From Liopterus haemorrhoidalis (Eukaryota > Arthropoda > Insecta > Coleoptera > Dytiscidae): a stretch of 64,000 nucleotides of DNA. This document shows, piece by piece, positions 25,301 through 31,059 of the stretch. Where the stretch lies: positions 40,214,924-40,278,923 of the forward strand of contig OZ020620.1 of assembly GCA_963971575.1 (NCBI GenBank). Reading direction: 5' to 3'. Position 1 is the first letter of the stretch. The number at the start of each line of letters is the position of its first letter. Position numbers and translations under genes: made by a program. The notes beneath the pieces were generated by a model. It was not told the origin of the DNA. It saw only the letters and a program-made list of their open reading frames with translations, and did no database searches.

Positions 25301-26438
25301 CATACCGATTGTGACATTTCGAGATTTCGATGGATCTCCACGAATTGAGGTCCCTACATAACGTTTTGACTATTTTTAGCATGATGTCTGTCGGTCTGTC
25401 TGTCCGTCTGTCTGTCTGTCCGTCTGTCCGTCTGTGTACATGTGTCGGTTGAAAGGATTTTTATGAAACTTCATATTTAAGCTTCTGCCATCAATGGCAC
25501 GAGTTGATCAACTTTTGGTAAAAATCGGTTGACTAAAAATGGGAGTTTACTCGTGTCGATTTGAAGATTTTTATGAATATTTCACAACAGAAAAATATTT
25601 CGAAAAAAATTATTGAACAAAAGTTGCTATAAAAGCAATAATTAATAACTTTTATTTGAGACGTTTTTTGATTAAACGAAAAATTTTGAATAATTTTTGT
25701 AAAATTTTTTCATAAATCTCAATTTTTGTGGTGGCCACAGCTGATTTTTTAACAAATAATATGGACATAGACGTATATAATTAAAAAACTTGTTTCCGTT
25801 ATTTTGTTATAATCACAGTATATACAGTAGTTTCACTCTGGTATTTTTTTGTATCAAAACTTTCATGCGCATGCGTGAGCCTGTTCCTGGTCGACCCAAG
25901 GTCAGGAAAATTTGCCCCGTCAACATCAAACGAGCAGATAACAAGTGAAACTACTGGTTTATACTGTGGTAAAGCCCTAAAACAATATAACAATGTTTAC
26001 GGCTAGGTGTTGTTAATATAATATAATTAAAATGTTTCTGTTCTTTTATAGTTTTTCTACTACTTCGCTATTATAGAAGATCTAATTCTGCGATTCGCTT
26101 GGGCAATATCATACCTCCTAACCTCAAATAATTACGTTTCATCCGACTTAATGACGTCCATATTGTCTCCACTAGAAGTATTTAGAAGGTTTGTGTGGAA
26201 TTTTTTCCGTCTTGAGAACGAACACTTAAATAACTGCGGTAACTTCAGAGCAGTTCGAGATATTTCTGTAGCACCAATTGATTCATCAGATCAAGCTCAA
26301 ATGTTGAGAATGATGGACGAATACGATGGTGTAATAAATAGGAAAAATAAAAAAGATAAAAAGAAGGAAGATAAGAAATTGTTACTTACGAATGATAAAT
26401 TAAGTGCTACATATTCTCCTAGTTTAGAAGATAAGTAA
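737..26438 (+). CDS. XPR1: XPR1 phosphate exporter, complete seven-exon gene
   Basis: Exons 737-805, 8612-8765, 11115-11362, 15797-16058, 17879-18249, 22018-22536 and 26052-26438 join in frame (2010 nt including stop) into 669 residues, close to the roughly 700 of animal XPR1. Residues 1 to about 180 are an SPX domain, which in this family senses inositol pyrophosphates. The middle is a multi-span membrane region, and the EXS domain occupies about residues 370-610. Family knowledge makes this a plasma-membrane inorganic phosphate exporter; the name recalls that vertebrate XPR1 is a retrovirus receptor. Hallmarks seen are MKFAEHL at the start, [10 protein letters not shown] closing [37 protein letters not shown] and [20 protein letters not shown]. 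All introns are GT-AG. The lysine-rich C-terminal tail looks shorter than in vertebrates. No frameshift or internal stop is present, so the gene looks functional. Confidence 0.96.
1922..2158. mobile_element. hAT-type MITE, 237 bp
   Basis: The ends are CAGTGGCGGCGCTAGC and GCTAGTGCCGCTACTG, flanked by the 8-bp duplication TGTAGAAA at 1914-1921 and 2159-2166. This CAG..CTG plus 8-bp target duplication format is typical of hAT. The interior has G/C homopolymer runs and an AAGTGAGGACC motif that recurs in other MITEs of this window. It lies in XPR1 intron 1 and has no coding capacity. Confidence 0.88.
2529..3124. mobile_element. hAT-like non-autonomous element, about 0.6 kb
   Basis: The left end TAAGGTGACTATA mirrors the right end TATGGTCGCCTTA, and TTTAAAA flanks both sides (a 7-8 bp duplication). 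Near the right end it contains a cluster of ATTCGGGAC repeats. No protein motif was found. The CGGGAC..TGGTCNCC ending recurs in degraded form near 62620-62680. Confidence 0.6.
3466..4074 (-). pseudogene. Non-LTR retrotransposon RT C-terminus, truncated
   Basis: A 202-residue open frame with the region downstream of reverse transcriptase in Jockey/CR1-like elements: [14 protein letters not shown], then [28 protein letters not shown] and [11 protein letters not shown]. The polymerase motifs themselves are absent, so it is 5'-truncated. It is one of three minus-strand RT remnants in intron 1 of XPR1. The clade assignment is by remembered family patterns and is only approximate. Confidence 0.8.
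4075..4721. repeat. Low-complexity stretch with (T)n, (AT)n and (TTA)n tracts
   Basis: It contains a T tract near 4230-4246, an (AT)n microsatellite at about 4347-4374 and a trinucleotide run near 4540-4561. The segment at 4305-4340 (GATGGCCCAGTAAGCCGAAA) resembles the non-coding part of Penelope-like elements, but it is too short to assign. No gene is visible. Confidence 0.5.
4722..5519 (-). pseudogene. Non-LTR retrotransposon RT fragment with FADD motif
   Basis: A 265-residue open frame starts at MFADDLKIY, the catalytic FADD box. It continues with [36 protein letters not shown] and [11 protein letters not shown], typical of Jockey/CR1-type ORF2 proteins. The upstream half of the reverse transcriptase is missing at 5520, so this is a 5'-truncated insertion with a rather intact frame. 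The frame ends at FPRAM. An open frame on the plus strand over the same DNA is a shadow. Confidence 0.85.
5540..5760 (+). repeat. Possible LTR 3' end with primer-binding-like site
   Basis: An AATAAA at about 5689 is followed by a TTATAACA end and, a few bases on, TGGCGACC, similar to the primer-binding sites of some insect LTR elements. No gag or pol follows. It could be a solo or truncated LTR; the evidence is a short motif only. Confidence 0.3.
6165..6590 (-). pseudogene. Non-LTR RT motif blocks, broken
   Basis: Reading the minus strand, about 6580-6470 gives [20 protein letters not shown], the PQG block of reverse transcriptase, and about 6205-6170 gives FIMYADDFN, the YADD box. Stops and roughly 270 bp of unrelated sequence separate them, including a short AATAAA-bearing repeat near 6245. 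This is an old, interrupted insertion. Confidence 0.7.
6746..7811. mobile_element. Fold-back Tc1/mariner-type element, 1.07 kb
   Basis: Arms of about 355 bp (6746 to about 7100, and about 7457 to 7811) are near-perfect inverted repeats, starting TACAGGGTGTTTGTTTGAAA and ending with its complement, with TA on both sides. The loop carries a transposase tail on the minus strand. A single arm of the same family lies at 20124-21986. The right TA is shared with the next element. Confidence 0.88.
7200..7450 (-). pseudogene. IS630/Tc1-mariner transposase C-terminus in fold-back loop
   Basis: From about 7445 down, the minus strand reads [17 protein letters not shown], a stop, then [20 protein letters not shown] and [30 protein letters not shown] holds the third catalytic acidic residue of this superfamily. 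The stop replaces a Trp expected in FFVWGY (TAG for TGG), so one substitution broke the frame. Both arms of the inverted repeat enclose this fragment. Confidence 0.8.
7814..8566 (+). mobile_element. Plant-type (Stowaway/Osmar-like) mariner, internally deleted
   Basis: The left end is CTCCCTCCGTCCAAAAATAT after TA (7812-7813), and the right end is the imperfect complement ATATTTTCTGATGGGGGAAG before TA (8567-8568). CTCCCTCCGT with a TA target is the hallmark terminus of plant Stowaway/Osmar elements. A 162-codon transposase derivative lies inside. It sits in XPR1 intron 1, 45 bp before exon 2. Confidence 0.85.
7938..8426 (+). pseudogene. Plant-type mariner transposase, deletion derivative
   Basis: An uninterrupted 162-residue frame starts at the element's own ATG. 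After about 50 residues it jumps to the C-terminal block [20 protein letters not shown] and [14 protein letters not shown] and [19 protein letters not shown] segments. In plant mariner-like transposases this block is normally PPNSPDxNVLDLGFF with an Asp in the catalytic site. Here both Asp positions are changed (G and N), and the DNA-binding and first catalytic parts are missing. It is therefore not an active transposase. The opposite-strand 137-residue frame is a shadow. Confidence 0.78.
8612..8765 (+). CDS. XPR1: XPR1 exon 2 (residues 24-75, SPX)
   Basis: The acceptor is a TTTTCTTTTAG tract ending at 8611. The exon reads [15 protein letters not shown] and continues to [11 protein letters not shown], matching the second helix region of the SPX domain. 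It stops one base into codon 75 at the donor GTATGT (8766). The split Glu codon is completed by exon 3. Confidence 0.95.
8843..8943. repeat. Palindromic hairpin sequence
   Basis: AGGTTCAATAAACACGCGCG pairs imperfectly with the complement of CGCATGCGCGTGATACTTCA, giving a roughly 45-bp stem. It lies just after XPR1 exon 2, in intron 2. It is probably a small MITE; the target duplication is not clear. Confidence 0.5.
9355..9990 (-). repeat. GTCT-family interspersed repeat, degraded copies
   Basis: It begins with ATGTGAAGTGCGAATTTTCT and GGTTTTGTAGGTAT, the terminal signature of a family found at least a dozen times in the window. It continues with GTAGGGTAGAAATTGTGGC and AGTACAATAGGAATG segments shared with the long copies at 14281, 37361 and 42101. 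It is fragmented, and no tRNA-like cassette remains. Confidence 0.65.
9990..10450 (+). repeat. Interspersed repeat with GTGTGTCTGTGTG tract
   Basis: It starts near TTGCCCGACCTTAATATATA and has a GTGTGTCTGTGTG tract near 10125-10150 and a GGGCAAG ending. The layout resembles the elements at 17400-17735 and 25263-25740 (terminal CCGACC, TATAAGGG and a GTCT-like tract), but the sequence differs. No coding region was seen. Confidence 0.5.
10838..11012 (+). repeat. Interspersed repeat ending in CACACTTCACAT-type motif
   Basis: The order CTCTTAGTACTCAAATTAAC, GATGTGATAATAGAAAATAT, GTTGGCTTCTTAC, GTGAAAATTTACACTTCACA is shared with 25105-25262 and 56205-56475. It ends about 100 bp before XPR1 exon 3. 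Confidence 0.6.
11115..11362 (+). CDS. XPR1: XPR1 exon 3 (residues 75-157, SPX core)
   Basis: The acceptor TTATTTCAG ends at 11114. The exon begins [17 protein letters not shown] and ends [10 protein letters not shown], the lysine-rich helix that binds inositol pyrophosphate in SPX domains. The donor is GTAAGT at 11363, phase 0. An open frame starting at 11096 and running to 11455 is only this exon read through both splice sites. Its middle portion ([19 protein letters not shown]) is the usual SPX helix. Confidence 0.96.
11547..11886. repeat. Perfect-length 170-bp tandem duplication
   Basis: Units 11547-11716 and 11717-11886 differ at essentially one base seen by eye (AAATTT versus ACATTT near 11607/11777). 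Each unit contains the palindrome TACTAGTA..TACTAGTA. It lies in XPR1 intron 3. The near identity points to a recent duplication. Confidence 0.9.
12150..12245. repeat. Hairpin MITE-like sequence
   Basis: GGAGAAAAACGCGATCTTTT pairs imperfectly with AAAAAAGAGCGCGTTCTACT across a CTCGGCTGCGCCTCGGC loop. It is a short fold-back sequence in XPR1 intron 3 with no coding potential. Confidence 0.5.
13107..13255 (+). pseudogene. Non-LTR retrotransposon RNase H fragment
   Basis: The plus strand reads [20 protein letters not shown] followed by [13 protein letters not shown]. This is the WIPSH..GNE.AD block of RNase H domains carried by I/Jockey-type elements. It abuts a minus-strand piece of the same kind of element, so the source element has been broken and inverted. 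Confidence 0.8.
13260..13600 (-). pseudogene. Non-LTR retrotransposon RT-RNase H linker fragment
   Basis: The minus strand reads [20 protein letters not shown] followed by [19 protein letters not shown]. This is the linker region between reverse transcriptase and RNase H in Jockey/I-like ORF2 proteins. The open frame runs on over the neighbouring RNase H fragment in antisense, which is meaningless. It is interrupted on its right by a hAT insertion at 13620. Confidence 0.7.
14281..15316 (-). repeat. GTCT-family repeat, long copy A with tRNA-like cassette
   Basis: This is a long copy in minus orientation: ATGTGAAGTGTGAATTTTC at one end and GGTCATACCTACAAAACCCT at the other. It shares AACGCATTTTTT, GGAATAGTACAA-type and CCGTCATTTTGTCG segments with 37361-38527 and 42101-43087. 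The GTCT tract is short here. A tRNA-like sequence sits at 14700-14775. Confidence 0.8.
14700..14775 (-). repeat. tRNA-like cassette A in GTCT-family repeat
   Basis: On the minus strand TAGCACAGTGG matches a pol III A box and TGTTCGAATCC a B box, about 40 nt apart. Acceptor and T stems do not pair well, so it is not a working tRNA gene. It is followed by CAATTTTTATTTTTT, as in the other two cassettes. Confidence 0.6.
15797..16058 (+). CDS. XPR1: XPR1 exon 4 (residues 158-245, SPX end and first membrane span)
   Basis: The exon starts after TTTTCAG at 15796 and encodes [20 protein letters not shown], then [11 protein letters not shown], then the hydrophobic stretch [20 protein letters not shown], the first predicted membrane helix. 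It ends one base into codon 245 at the donor GTAAAC (16059). The same order is seen in all animal XPR1 proteins known to me. Confidence 0.95.
16110..16440 (+). repeat. tRNA-like/SINE fragment split by a hAT MITE
   Basis: Removing the MITE at 16147-16404 and one duplication restores GTTGTGGGTTCAATTCCCAG, a perfect tRNA T-arm with the B box GGTTCAATTCC. The upstream part (GCGTGAATTGTGACTCGAAA) is too degraded to identify the parent tRNA. It lies in XPR1 intron 4. Confidence 0.6.
16147..16404. mobile_element. hAT-type MITE, 258 bp
   Basis: The ends are CAGAGCCGCAGTAAG and CTTACTGCGGCTCTG (perfect 15-bp inverted repeat), with the 8-bp duplication GTTGTGGG at 16139-16146 and 16405-16412. The interior repeats AAGTGAGGACCTTTTTTTT, shared with the MITEs near 2020 and 39500. 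It inserted into a tRNA-like B-box region. Confidence 0.93.
16738..16868 (+). pseudogene. Orphan 5' exon, probably of a YqaJ/SWIM-type transposon protein
   Basis: The ATG at 16738 opens [20 protein letters not shown], then [16 protein letters not shown] and IRGVKTDL. A strong donor GTAAGT lies at 16869, so this looks like a real first exon of 131 nt. The pattern LP.ID.FM..EY with a following EI.GVK resembles, from memory, the N-termini of SWIM/YqaJ proteins spread by transposons in insects; this is an inference. No downstream exon is visible within XPR1 intron 4. It is not part of XPR1. Confidence 0.45.
17400..17735 (-). repeat. Interspersed repeat with GACAGACAGACGG tract
   Basis: It is the reverse complement of the repeat at 25263-25740: GACACGAGTAAACTCCCATT, AGTTGATCAACTCGTGCCAT, a GACA tract at about 17557-17610 and the terminus TATATGTTGACGGTCGGTAA. 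The two copies lie in introns 4 and 6 of XPR1 in opposite orientations. Confidence 0.8.
17879..18249 (+). CDS. XPR1: XPR1 exon 5 (residues 245-368, membrane region)
   Basis: The acceptor TTTTTTCAG ends at 17878 and the exon completes codon 245 (Ala). It encodes [20 protein letters not shown], then [20 protein letters not shown], then several hydrophobic helices and [18 protein letters not shown]. These segments are diagnostic for XPR1, in particular [10 protein letters not shown]. The donor is GTAAGT at 18250, phase 0. Open frames overlapping on the opposite strand are shadows. Confidence 0.96.
18368..18915 (-). pseudogene. Penelope-like element, GIY-YIG endonuclease end
   Basis: Minus-strand translation near 18850-18720 gives [20 protein letters not shown] followed by [15 protein letters not shown]. 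This is a GIY-YIG nuclease core (VY..IYIGQT.R....R..EH). It is followed by [12 protein letters not shown] and [18 protein letters not shown], the usual Penelope C-terminus. The reverse-transcriptase part is missing. A GCATTTCGGCAGTGACGCCA sequence near 18417 is probably the 3' non-coding end. Confidence 0.78.
18920..19660. other. Intron 5 sequence without assigned gene
   Basis: AT-rich sequence with an A tract near 18990 and a short GTCT run at about 19617-19650. Nothing coding is seen. From about 19665 a CAGTGGTATTCAGCCTG sequence resembles a hAT left end with no matching right end. Confidence 0.4.
20124..21986. mobile_element. Single arm of the CAGGGTG fold-back family, split by an insertion
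   Basis: 20124-20315 plus 21881-21986 correspond to one arm of the fold-back element at 6746-7811 (GTAAATAAATGGTCGCCATT, GAAACCGGAAGTGATG, TTTGTCTAGTTTAACTTTT, CAAACAACACCCTGTATA). A TTAA-flanked element interrupts it. The right end lies about 30 bp before XPR1 exon 6. Confidence 0.82.
20320..21876. mobile_element. TTAA-flanked palindromic element, 1.56 kb
   Basis: Flanked by TTAA at 20316-20319 and 21877-21880. Terminal inverted repeats include CTGATAACCACATTTTAAGC and its complement near 21839-21858, extending about 75 bp, with a C13-type tract at the right edge. An inner palindrome spans about 20400-20965. TTAA target duplication suggests a piggyBac-type or similar transposase; no coding region remains. 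Confidence 0.8.
22018..22536 (+). CDS. XPR1: XPR1 exon 6 (residues 369-541, EXS domain)
   Basis: The exon begins after TTTTTTAG at 22017. It carries [15 protein letters not shown] (residues 379-393) and [20 protein letters not shown] (from residue 444), followed by [12 protein letters not shown] and [11 protein letters not shown]. These are the signature blocks of the EXS domain that forms the phosphate path. The donor is GTAAGT at 22537, phase 0. The only internal ATG-led frame (22231) is a fragment of this exon running on into the intron. Confidence 0.96.
22568..23817. mobile_element. TIR element family B, copy 1
   Basis: Near-identical over about 1.1 kb to 46248-47339. It ends in TCTATTAAAACATGAGCTGT..GATACTT, with the matching left end partly eroded. 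It holds two CACTTCACAT-type repeats and a 123-bp MITE absent from the other copy. It begins about 30 bp after XPR1 exon 6. Confidence 0.82.
23662..23784. mobile_element. 123-bp palindromic MITE with TA duplication
   Basis: The ends TACTAGCGTCGGCGAATCAT and its imperfect complement, flanked by TA at 23660-23661 and 23785-23786, form a hairpin of over 30 bp. The homologous site at about 47305-47315 (TACGTACTATCTATT) is empty with a single TA. Confidence 0.92.
24242..24506 (+). mobile_element. tRNA-derived SINE, family 1, full copy
   Basis: The head has an A box (TGGCCGAGCGC) and a B-box-like AGTTCGATTCT within a sequence resembling tRNA-Ser/Leu (GGAGTGGCCGAGCG..TTAAG). A body follows (ATTATTCGGGCGAGAATAAT, CACCCCTCATCCAGGTGTAG), then an AT-rich tail. 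A second copy is at 43250-44000. It lies in XPR1 intron 6. It is too long and unpaired to be a tRNA gene. Confidence 0.85.
24694..24963. mobile_element. 270-bp MITE, deletion derivative of the THAP/SWIM element
   Basis: The ends ATAGACCATATTAGTGTG and ACTAATATGGTCTAT match the termini of 29928-31504. The subterminal blocks ATTTTCAATTTTGGAGCA, ACTAATATATATAGT and TTCAAATAAAAGGAA are also shared. Only the ends are kept and the coding middle is gone. Confidence 0.88.
25105..25740 (+). repeat. Two adjacent interspersed repeats
   Basis: 25105-25262 is a CACACTTCACATAA-ending repeat like 10838-11012. 25263-25740 starts ACCGACCGCCAACATATATA, has a GTCTGTCTGTCCGTCTG tract at about 25386-25435, and is the inverted counterpart of 17400-17735. 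Confidence 0.8.
26052..26438 (+). CDS. XPR1: XPR1 exon 7 (residues 542-669, EXS end and tail)
   Basis: The acceptor TTCTTTTATAG ends at 26051. The exon encodes [40 protein letters not shown] (585-604), [13 protein letters not shown] and an acidic MMDEYDGV segment. It ends in a lysine-rich cytoplasmic tail ([12 protein letters not shown]) and closes with TAA at 26436-26438. An AATAAA overlaps the stop codon at 26438-26443, probably too early to be the used poly(A) signal. The 3' UTR end is not resolvable, and a hAT element starts 160 bp downstream. Confidence 0.95.
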   Translation, partial: FFYYFAIIEDLILRFAWAISYLLTSNNYVSSDLMTSILSPLEVFRRFVWNFFRLENEHLNNCGNFRAVRDISVAPIDSSDQAQMLRMMDEYDGVINRKNKKDKKKEDKKLLLTNDKLSATYSPSLEDK

Positions 26439-26599
26439 ATAAATCAGGGTTACAAGTCTTGAAAATTACGTCATGAAGTTTTATAGAACCCAGAATTCAT
26501 AAAGTTTGTTCAAGGTAACTATGAAGTGACGTCACAATTGAGAAATGTGCTCTGTTGCCAGTTGTTATTTTACAAACATCAAAGAAGTTAGGTTATATC

Positions 26600-27332
26600 C
26601 AGTGATGGGCGCGTAAGTTACATGATGTAAGTTACCTCATTGTTGACGCGTAAACAATTGATGTAAAGTAAACACAAAAGTCTTGTAAACAATGTAAACA
26701 ACGTAAACAATGTAAACAATGATTTAGACATGCGCACTTGTTTTGAATTACAGAACCTCATTTTCAATACATTTTTATAAATAATAAAATTTTAATGAAA
26801 CGATTTTAAATGAAAAAGTAAGTATATAAAATTAGGACAAGCCAATATACATATTAATAAAAATCGAATTTGCATCATTATACAGGTGTTACATACAAAT
26901 TAGTAAATATGAATATGAAAAATAAAAAACTTTTTTCTTTAAAAAATTCAGTCTAATTTTTTTAATAACAAAATACATTAAATTTCACCTTTAAGAAAAT
27001 CAGCCTATATTTTTTAATAACGAAAAGATTCATTGCAAATTTTGCATAACGCCCTATATTTTCTTTCATTTTCTTTAATTAAAACAAAACCTAGTTCTTC
27101 AGAACTATTCCTTCGGTTTCTTCCCACCATTTTTTTAATAAATATATTGTTTTGAGCTGAATATACTTGTTCAATAACTCTATTATTCGTATTAAATAAC
27201 TAAATCTAACCTCATTATTTGACAGTTTACAAAGTTTTCATTGTTTACATTGTTGACAAGTTTACCAATTGTTTACATAAGTTTACACGTAAACGTAAAC
27301 AATTAAAGTTTACGTGTAAACGCCCATCACTG
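26600..27332. mobile_element. hAT-type element, 733 bp
   Basis: The ends CAGTGATGGGCG and CGCCCATCACTG lie between copies of GTTATATC (26592-26599, 27333-27340). Subterminal GTAAACAATGTAAACAA repeats occur at both ends in opposite sense. It is non-coding. It starts 161 bp after the XPR1 stop codon and may overlap the 3' UTR. Confidence 0.9.
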
Positions 27333-27523
27333 GTTATATCCAACCACTTCTAAAAAGAGATTGAAAACTTACATTTCCTAAGGAGTAAAGGGGTTAAAAG
27401 AATTATGAAATAGAGCAGTGCTTTCCAACCGGTGTGTCGCAACTCAGTAAGGGTGTCGCGAAAGTCTTGGTTTAAAAAACTATCAAATATGCATTGAAAC
27501 ATTAATATTAATAAAATCGAATA

Positions 27524-29458
27524 TACAAGGGAAATTCAATAATTAAATAGACAAATTGATGTAGAAAAAAACTGTGTATTTGTACAAAATGATACTTTTA
27601 CTAGTTCTCAACATAATCCCCACGAATATTAATACACTTGTCCCAACGATGAACTAGTTTTTTTTATACCTAATGCAAAGAAATCTTTGTCTTGTTGTTT
27701 GAGCCAGTTTCCCACAAATTCTTTGACTTACTCGTTGTCGCTGAACTTTTTTCCACGTAATTCCTCATTGAGTGGACCAAACAAATGAAAATCAGAGGGT
27801 GTCAAATCTGGACTATAGGGAGGATGAGGTAGTATCTCCCAAACCATTTTTTTCAATGGTTTCTTGGGTCAGCTTGGCGGTATGAAAGCGAGCATTGTCG
27901 TGGAGCAATATCACGCCTTTTCTTTGAGATCCGCGACGTTTTTATCTCATTGATGACTTTACTTTGTTCATCAGCATGTCTGAGTAGTAGGCACTGTTTA
28001 TTGTACGCTGATCTTTCAAATAATCACAAAAGACGACACCTCGGGCATCCCAAAAGACGGTCAACATGACTTTTCTTGTTGATGCTTGCGTTCTGAATTT
28101 CTTTCGGACAGGTGAGCTGATGTGCTTCCTTTCCATGCTTTGCTTTTGTATTCTGGTTCAAAATGGTGAACCCAAGTTTCATCACACGTTAAAATCTTGA
28201 TAGAAAAGGGTCACCTTCCCTTTCATAGCGTTCTTTCAAGTCTGTACACACTTTGATTCTTGTTTTCTTGTGTTGTTGAGTTAACAGTTTCGGGACCCAC
28301 CTTGCACTTGTTTTGCTGTACTTGAGCTTGTCAATGATAACATGATGAACTGTGCCAATACTTACTGCAACGTTTTTTGCTATATCTTCAACAGTAATAC
28401 GTCGGTCTTCACGAATAATGTCGTCATTGCGGGTTTCAAGCGAAGGAGTTGATACTTCAACTGGCCGGCCAGGACGTTGTTCGTCAGTCACTGAGATTCG
28501 ACCATTTTTGAGCTTTTCTACCCACTTATTAAAATTTCCGCGATTCATACAACTTTCACCATACTGTAAAATCATTCCAGAAAAGATTTTAGTCGGTTTT
28601 TCATTTTCAGAAAGCAAAAACCGGGTCACTGAACGTTGTTCAACTAATGTGGAAACTTCAAGCGGACACGCCATCGTTAAATGCAGTTTTGAGGTTATAA
28701 AGAAAACAATTTTTATCCGCCAGGTGTTCTCAGCTCATCCCAGGGTGCATTCGAGTTGTACATAGTAGAGCGAGCGCTGAGCGAACAGTTGATGGTGACG
28801 TCATGAATAGAGAACTAACGGAGCGAGCGTTCTTGTGACGTAATGTTTATAAAATCTAACCCTACAATTTTAGGCGGCGTTTTTACTGTCAGATTAGTTC
28901 ACGTCAGTCATGAATCAAAATTATATACCTCGGTTTTTCCTTGATTTTTTTTCAATGATGAAGAAATAAAATTAATTAAAAATTAAATAATAATTAATTA
29001 ATGAATTTAATGAATTTTTTCCATTTTAATTTTATGCACGATGTATTTTAATAATTTTTTTGCTGTTTACAGAACGTCACAAATACATAAAATGGCCGTA
29101 CTCTGTAGCCATAGACAAATAACAATATTATTTGTCTATTGTTATTTGTCTAAGGCTATTATTTTTATTTTATTTGTAATTTAATTTTAAACTTTCATTT
29201 CTTTCCCGCCGTTCCCTCACTTTTTTACATCATACTTCATATGCTCGGTCTTAAAACCCCGCACTCTAAATGCTCGCTCGATCGCAAAACGAATGCAATT
29301 GAGTGTACTCCGAGCGTCAAATAGAACACGTTTGAGTGTACAGAGCGTGCTAGGACGCTCGGAGTGAAAAAAAAAAAAGGACTTTAGGTTGGCCACCTAA
29401 AGTAATTTTTTTTTTCTACATCAATTTGTCTTTTTAATTATTTAATGTCCTTCGTATA
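27524..29458 (-). mobile_element. Mariner element with 0.6-kb internal insertion
   Basis: The imperfect terminal repeats are AAATAGACAAATTGATGTAG on the left and the complement CTACATCAATTTGTCTTTTT on the right, with TA at the borders. A mariner transposase pseudogene lies on the minus strand. Between about 28770 and 29390 there is a CpG-rich stretch (GAGCGAGCG, CTCGCTCGATCGC) that is not mariner-like. A hAT left end (CAGTGCTTTCCAACC) precedes it at 27416. Confidence 0.82.
27545..28674 (-). pseudogene. Mariner transposase, frameshifted
   Basis: From 28674 the minus strand reads MACPLEVSTLVEQRSVTRFL, then a helix-turn-helix region, GRPVEVSTP, IREDRRITVEDIAKNVAVSI and KTSARWVPKLLTQQHK, the mariner linker. 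Later frames contain CDETWVHHFEPEYKSK (first catalytic Asp), a degraded second block with CSTTMLAF in place of the usual HDNARPH, and HPPYSPDLTPSDFHLFGPL (third Asp). At least three frameshifts or stops separate them, so it is inactive. The coding length fits the usual roughly 345 residues. The open frame 27942-28136 is the middle part. Confidence 0.88.
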
Positions 29459-30237
29459 TGGAAACACAAATGCGATGTTTTTTCAGCAATGGAAACAGCT
29501 TTACCCGTAATACATTATTATTAAAAGTGGTTTATTATTTAAATATGAATTTTTGGGTGATATTTTCTGATGTAATTTTTAAGATATAATAACATTATTT
29601 TAGTAAATTTTATATTGCTCAAGTATTAGATAGATTTTTATATTGTACTTAGTATTTTCTGTTTTTATTTTATTTAGATTTATTTTAATTTGTTTTGTGT
29701 GTAAATATTTCAATATGTCGTCGGAATATGTATGTAAGAAAAGAATAGAAAAATGCGGGAAAGTGGATGACGAAAATTTACCATATTACAATAATTTAAG
29801 TATTAAGTAGTACGTAAATCATGAAAATACATATTTTTATAAAATGTCATTAGAATAAATCTTATAAGGTCTGCTGGATAAATCTGCAGTGCACAAAAAA
29901 TACAATACTTATTGGATACCTATAGAAATAGACCATATTAGTGTGACGTCAAAAACTGTGCTGCCATCTAACAACGGTTCCTTGGACATTTTTTTTGCTG
30001 ATTTAAAATATATGTGTCATTAACTTAATTGTATGATTATTTTCAATTTTGGAGCAAAACATACATATCTTTAATAAGTTAATACTAATATATATAGTTA
30101 AGATACTATATTACTGAGAACTGACACGCTTGAATACGCAGTCTGGTGGTCAAATATTGTACTAGGCGCTCTAGTACTGTTTGAACTAATGACATATGTT
30201 ATAGTGTCGAATTTTTGTTAGAATGTCAATAGAAGTT

Positions 30238-30470
30238 ATGAAAAACTATAAAAGTAGAACAAATTTTAGTGTTTTTGGCTGTTATTCAAGACAGGACAAA
30301 TATAGGCATCTTAGTTTTTTACTTTTTTTAAAAAGAAAATGGAGGGAAAGTTAATATTAAGTCCAGATTGGGAAAAGATTTGGTTATGGACAGGAGGAAG
30401 GCATGGGAATATATTTTGAGTTAAAAAGTAACTGATGCTATGCGAGTTTGTTCATTACATTTGTCGCAGA
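30238..30470 (+). pseudogene. THAP zinc-finger domain, degraded
   Basis: The ATG at 30238 opens MKNYKSRTNFSVFGCYSRQD followed by KYRHLSFLLFLKRKWRE and a stop. THAP proteins typically start with C.VFGC....K...SFH.FP. Here the first Cys is lost and FH.FP is FL.FL. The second half, including RVCSLHLSQKN at about 30441-30473, lies in another frame. Together they outline a THAP DNA-binding domain with several disabling changes. It is convergent with the SWIM segment on the other strand. Confidence 0.65.
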
Positions 30471-30669
30471 AAAACAAAACTGCACTAATATGCTTGCACC
30501 TGCAAGTTGCATTTTTAACTTTTAGCTGCTCCTGTTCAACTAAAACTAATTTTATTTCATGAGGCAATGAATATAATGCACTTGCTTGCAAACATAATCC
30601 ATATATTGTAAATTCAGATGACCGACACTCAGATGTACCACATAAAATTACGTGCCCGGCATTTAACAC
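30421..30669 (-). pseudogene. SWIM-type zinc-finger/YqaJ-protein fragment
   Basis: An 82-residue minus-strand frame reads NAGHVILCGTSECRSSEFTI followed by YGLCLQASALYSLPHEIKLV and ends in NATCRCKHISAVLFFCDKC. The CRCKHISAVLF end resembles the SWIM pattern CxC..CKHI.A with the spacer shortened. A closely matching block (NAGHIILCG..IKIYALCLQT) is present at 51380-51520. Such SWIM segments precede YqaJ nuclease domains in known transposon-borne proteins; no nuclease motif is visible here. Confidence 0.6.
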
Positions 30670-31059
30670 CTGCTCAACTACAAATTACACTTCAATAAAT
30701 CTACTGAAATTTAACTTTAAATTCTGTAATTTGATGCCCACCATTTATGCTTAAAAATTAAAAAAATTCGCAAATATTTACTCACATTTTCGTAAAATAA
30801 AAATGTACTGTGCTTAAATTAACCTGTTCACTATTAGCATATTGACAGCTGAGTACTAGAGACGACAGCCATATTGGCTTGGAGCACAGCGCCGCCATCG
30901 GTAATGTCACTTCTCAATAGAATAATGTTTTTATAAATATATAAATAAAGATTCGAAGATATATTTACAGCTTACGATTTTAAATATGAAAATCGAAATA
31001 TTTTTAGTATTTAATTAATAAAACTAAGTAATCATTAATATTTTGTTTCAATATGCATA

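Noticed and set aside
28352..28765. 137-residue plus-strand open frame
   Set aside because: Antisense shadow of the mariner transposase.
29380..29408. Second mariner end (TTAGGTTGGC)
   Set aside because: The ten bases resemble a mellifera-type mariner end but form a short local palindrome with no partner end.
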